DNA from: Apostichopus japonicus
Taxonomy: Eukaryota; Echinodermata; Holothuroidea; Aspidochirotida; Stichopodidae
Assembly: GCF_037975245.1 (NCBI RefSeq)
Contig: NC_092579.1
Coordinates: forward strand, 13,128,678 to 13,192,677
Direction: 5' to 3'
Length of the DNA: 64,000 nucleotides
The stretch's first letter is position 1. The number at the start of each line of letters is the position of its first letter. The translations under genes and the position numbers were made by a program. Below the pieces are notes generated by a model. The model saw only the letters and a list, made by a program, of their open reading frames with translations. It was not told the origin of the DNA and made no database searches. Below, piece by piece: positions 59,801 to 64,000 of this stretch.

Positions 59801-60827
59801 AAGGGGATCAAACTAGGATAGAAACATTCAAATAGGAATCTTCTAGCAGAATTAGTTTCTAACATGCTAGCTTACATGTTCTTATCAAAAGGAAATAGCA
59901 CAAGTTTTATATTTTCAACAGGACTTAAATGATTAAGATATCCACAAAGCAAATGGGTAAATTAGTGAGTAGTTGCCAGGCTCAATTGGAAACAGAAAAA
60001 AAGGAAATTAATAAATAACAGTTTTTGTCCTCTGGAAAGAGTAATGGAACAGGGAAAGTGGAAGCAGGTATTAATTATTGAAACATCCATCCAGTGAAGA
60101 AAAAAAAACCCCAGAAGAGAAAGCCCTGTTGTTCCTCCATCCCACTTGATATCATCTCCCTACCATGATGCCCTTGTGGAAGATGGATTATTGCATTATT
60201 GTTTGATCAACAATTTTTTGTCTTTTTTCTTTCTTTCCCCCATCGTCTGCAGTGATATATGATGACAACTTGACCGATGCATTTTTCAGGATTCTTCAGA
60301 AATTAATGAAAGAGAACCACATTCAAAGAGCATTTATTGCTCTAGAGAAGAGGTCAGGAATACCTTTTTCATATTTAACTGGCTATCACACTCAGATTAT
60401 TTAGTAAAAACAGTATTTTGAGATGAAACGAAAGACTTGTCTATGCTAGAATCTCTGTTATTTCAATGCAACTCATTTAATAGTCTGATAGTTATAAGTC
60501 TCAATGATGTACTGTAAATAGGACAATTTGGTTGTGTTTAAATCTCTGTTTAATATTGTCTCATTAGTTGGGGCAATAAAGTTGATAGAATCAAGAAGAA
60601 TCAAGAGGTAATTGCACCATTTTGAGATAACAAAAAGCTTGGATGGTGTCCTTAGTTTCATCGTAAGCAGTCTTGTTTTGTGGATTGCTACTGTAGGTAT
60701 GTTTTGTACAGACGGTCTAACTGTTAACTAGGTATCAAACACAAACTGATTCTGCAAAGTTCAAAAAAGCAGTGTTGCTACATGTAACTATTCCATGGTC
60801 AAGACAGATGTGTCAAATCTATAAGTA

Positions 60828-60861
<34 letters not shown>

Positions 60862-62266
60862 TATATATACAAAATTTACATTAATCAAAAGTAGGAATGT
60901 TATGAATTCGAAATTAATGATTTAATGATCTTTATTTTTTCATGCAAAATATACTACTGATTTCTAGCACTTGTCATTTGTGACCAAGGTCACCTCTGAT
61001 CAAACGATAGTTAGCATTCATGAACCGACTCTTGGCCATTTCAAGACTTTTGTTTTGTGTACATGTTCAGAAAGAAAGAGAAGTTGAGACTAATATAATT
61101 CACAAAAAAACTCTGCTAAATTCTGAAATGTATCATGAAAAATTTGATCCAAGTTATACCAATAACGATAACATTCTGTTGGTACTTGCAGTTATTTATA
61201 TCACAACAGTAGATTTATGGAATTTTACAAAGGTCATTAGGGTTTTTGTTTCCAAAATAAACATTTTCAGGAATAGCTGTAAATCCATTCAAGTGATAAA
61301 TACCATTGACGATAACATTCTGTAGGTATTTACATGTCATGTTATGTCATAACAGTAGTGTTGCGGAATTTTCCAAAGGTCGTTAGGGCTTTGGGTTTAC
61401 ATTAACAGGGTTAACTGTATGGATTCCATTCTCAAATGACCTTTGACCATATGTTTTTAATGATGTCATTTATACCATGCCTCCTTAAAAATGATTATAC
61501 TGGTAATCTAATCCTCATATGCTTTAACACAGATTCATCAAGTATTTTACCACACTTCACAACAGGGTTAATACTAACATTGTTCTCTGCTCACAGCTCT
61601 GTCAAGTATTTCTAAAAGTCTAATCCTTTCTGATTCTGATATTCAAGAAAAACGTCTCTCCTGCCACCTCTTCCTCCTCGTTTAGGATCAACTTCAGTTT
61701 GGATGATCTGGATGTATCCTCCCCTGCTCACGATCATTTCCTTCAATGGGTAGAGGTCTTGAAGAAGACGGAAGGTTTCGACTGCCGACAGATGAAAACA
61801 TCATTTCCAAAACGTTTCAATTACACAAGAACTAAGCAACTGGTAAGCTGTCATGCTGGTTGAAAAATATTGAAATCAAGGTTTTTGCCACAAATTTCTT
61901 TTCTTAATGGCTGGTTCGTTTCTAGGAATAAATGTCCTGCCCATCGCCTGCTCTTAAAGCTCACTGAAAAGGAACCCTGGTACAGGTTTTTGCAATGTAT
62001 ATAAAGAATTAATTGAAAGAAAAACATAATAAAATCAAAGTTTGCCTGGAGATTAACACATAACTAGTTAGACCTTGCCTCAAAGGCTGGGAGCCTACTC
62101 CCAGGAAAACTGGGAGAGTTGGCACTGGGCTGCCATATGTAATGCCATTAGGCATTCCACTTGGAGCTACTGTATAATCATCTGTTTTGCATTTCCACAG
62201 GAGCTATGGCAAATAACCTTCTCTCATGTAAGGATTGAAAGTGAAGAGGTTCATCCAGGGAACTAG
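56896..62266 (+). CDS. METTL22: Methyltransferase-like protein 22
   Basis: Eight coding exons: 56896-56983, 57793-57945, 58562-58602, 59009-59156, 59513-59737, 60253-60352, 61686-61842, 62201-62266, all in phase; 325 aa against 404 in human. The start MCALPGELVLSDVH contains the METTL22 N-terminal VLSDVH motif. DEDGDLIVIRR and the IEHMMST segment also match the family. The seven-beta-strand methyltransferase fold shows the SAM-binding motif ELGSGTG (120-126), VRELDW, AADVIYDDNLTDAFF and EKRINFSLDDLDV. The protein belongs to the METTL21/VCP-KMT group of lysine methyltransferases; human METTL22 methylates the DNA/RNA-binding protein KIN. It is shorter than human mainly because the linker after the N-terminal motif is reduced. 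It is divergent from TELO2. Confidence 0.93.
60829..60862. repeat. AT microsatellite in a METTL22 intron
   Basis: About 15 TA dinucleotides (TATATATA...) followed by GATATATATAC. Confidence 0.9.
61163..61392. repeat. Diverged direct repeat in a METTL22 intron
   Basis: Units at 61163-61245 and 61309-61392 share GATAACATTCTG, GTCATAACAGTAG-like and GGAATTTTMCAAAGGTC blocks. It is a simple local duplication with no coding potential. Confidence 0.7.
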
Positions 62267-64000
62267 CATTCCTGGTGACACATATCATAACAATGCACAG
62301 AGATTGCATAATAGCTGGAGAAGTCCGAAACCACCTGAAGTAATATGTTCATCAAGAGCATACTTTGATCGCCCCGACAAAGATCACCAACGTACCAGCT
62401 GTTGATACCAAGTAAGATATCCCTATGACAGAGATTCATTTCATTAATTCTCATGAACAGAATTAATTTGACCTCTGAAAGGCATAAAAGTTAGATAACT
62501 AGACAAGAAGGTTGGCAAATAGAGGAATTTGGTCCAATAAATTAAAAAAAAAACCTGTTTTTTTGTCATTAGCATCAGTCATTGTTTCATTTTGTGGCTG
62601 GTCAGTTCCCTATGAAACTGTACCCCAGGAAGCTGTTTGTGGATCATTTTTAATGGATTTTTTTGCAACAATTATTAAAAGGTGATGCAAATGACAATAA
62701 ACTGCTTTATATCTTCTACAAAGACTCATACTTTACAAAAGTTTACAGCTTAGTTGCCATTCAGTCATCAAGTCCTTTGTTTCTTTAATAGTCTGTGGGA
62801 AATTATAAATTGTTCAATTTTAAATTTCATTATAGCCTGTCATTTTTCTATCATCATTTTGTTCCTTTTAGCAATTAGTTTGTCTACTACACCTCACATG
62901 ATACATGGTGCTTTTGTAAACATTTTTAGTCTCCTTTGAAAAGGATCCCTCTGTATGGTTGGCATGTTATCTGGCCTTGTTAGGCCTGTGACTTTATATT
63001 AAGTAGAAAGTAACAGAAAATTTTCTTTTCTTTCTCACCTTTGGTCTCAATCTGGCTGTTTGGTACTTTCAAGTACATATTCTTTTTGTATCTGCTTCAT
63101 AATTAGATATGTTCCACCAGTAGCCATCTTGTGTTAACAAATTTACATTTTGTATGTACGTACGTACGTATGTGTGTGTGTATGTGTGTATTTATGTATT
63201 TATGAAAATGCTTTGATTAAACATTTCTTTATACAATTTTCTATCTTTACAGGAAAGATTCATCAGAATTCTAGCATCTTTATTGGTTAAGATGAAAGGA
63301 AGTTTGAGATGAAATAGACACTGTATACATCTCAGGTAGTTTTAATGATAGAGAGTGAACTCTTACATAAATCGCTGTTAGCCTACAATAGGTTTCATTA
63401 TGATTACGTGGTAATCATTTTCAGAGTTGTCATTCTTCCTGTTGCAAGACAGACAGTCATGCTGGTAACACTTTCCAAAATGCTGCATCATAAAGCAAAC
63501 TAATAATTTCTGTAAATTATTAGCAAACTAATAATTTGTTATCCTGCGTCGCTAAGGTGAAGTGCATGGAGGTTGTCTGCCTTATTGGAGCACAATGAAT
63601 AACAAGTGTATTCTGGTGTATTCAGTGATTCAAAGTTAAGCAGTCATATGGTGAAGAGGTTATTTCAATTCATTGGCATTTTACCTATTCACTTAACTTC
63701 TAAGGAAATATAAACGTTACTGTAGTGAAATGTATTTTGTGAGTTTCCGTAGTGTTGTCTGTTATGTAATATTTGGTGTAACTTTGTTTGGCCATACTTC
63801 AAATTGTTCAGATTTAGATGCTTATTTATTCGACCACGTTTGAACGATTCCTTGCGTGATTGGCTTGTTGAGCCCTCATGATTTTGTGTTACGTAATTAG
63901 TCCTTTTCAGTGTCCATTTGGTATATATACATATATATTTGGCGCACATGAGAAAAGGACTACTGGCGTTGGTTGTGTAGTATATTTTACATGCCAGATA
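62267..64000 (+). other. METTL22 3' UTR and downstream flank
   Basis: After the TAG at 62264-62266, AATAAA at 62696-62701 is a plausible poly(A) signal. Beyond it there is a short GTACGTACGTAC/GTGT simple repeat near 63155-63195 and no supported gene up to the window end. Confidence 0.45.
62696..62701 (+). terminator. Candidate poly(A) signal AATAAA for METTL22
   Basis: AATAAA 430 nt downstream of the METTL22 stop codon. Confidence 0.4.

Overview
This is eukaryotic nuclear DNA from an animal. It is AT-rich, its genes are split by GT-AG introns, and it carries tRNA-derived SINEs, LINE remnants, many short inverted-repeat DNA transposons and several minisatellites. The proteins and repeat style suggest an invertebrate deuterostome, most likely an echinoderm such as a sea cucumber or sea urchin. 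That placement is an inference from pattern, not a database result.

Four conserved genes could be reconstructed exon by exon with matching splice phases, and one intronless gene is also present. Left to right: ATF4-like bZIP factor (+, coding 2119-3583, leader exon from about 832); LRAT/PLAAT-like protein (-, 10257-10730); GTPBP1 (-, 12 coding exons, 34377 down to 21863, 667 aa); TELO2 (-, 19 coding exons, 54642 down to about 40785, about 874 aa); METTL22 (+, 8 coding exons, 56896-62266, 325 aa). TELO2 and METTL22 are divergent, with about 2.2 kb between their start codons.

The most striking functional feature is the ATF4 leader. It has a 4-codon uORF1 (832-846), then a 62-codon uORF2 (907-911 spliced to 2024-2207) that runs out of frame past the ATF4 start. 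This is the layout that gives vertebrate ATF4 its stress-induced translation. In human, ATF4 and GTPBP1 both lie in 22q13.1, and TELO2 and METTL22 both lie in 16p13, so the window may hold two old linkages. GTPBP1 acts on stalled ribosomes, a condition that feeds into ATF4 through the integrated stress response.

The region 5-21 kb is an accessory zone of transposons: hAT-type MITEs with exact 8-bp target duplications (6057-6421, and 25128-25493 in a GTPBP1 intron), a foldback element (6690-7090), two nearly identical SINEs, and a four-level nest of insertions at 14615-17279. The 29-kb side is dominated by a 43-copy, roughly 72-bp minisatellite inside a GTPBP1 intron (25957-29030). A small inverted-repeat element carrying degenerate TTAGGG repeats lies between TELO2 and METTL22.
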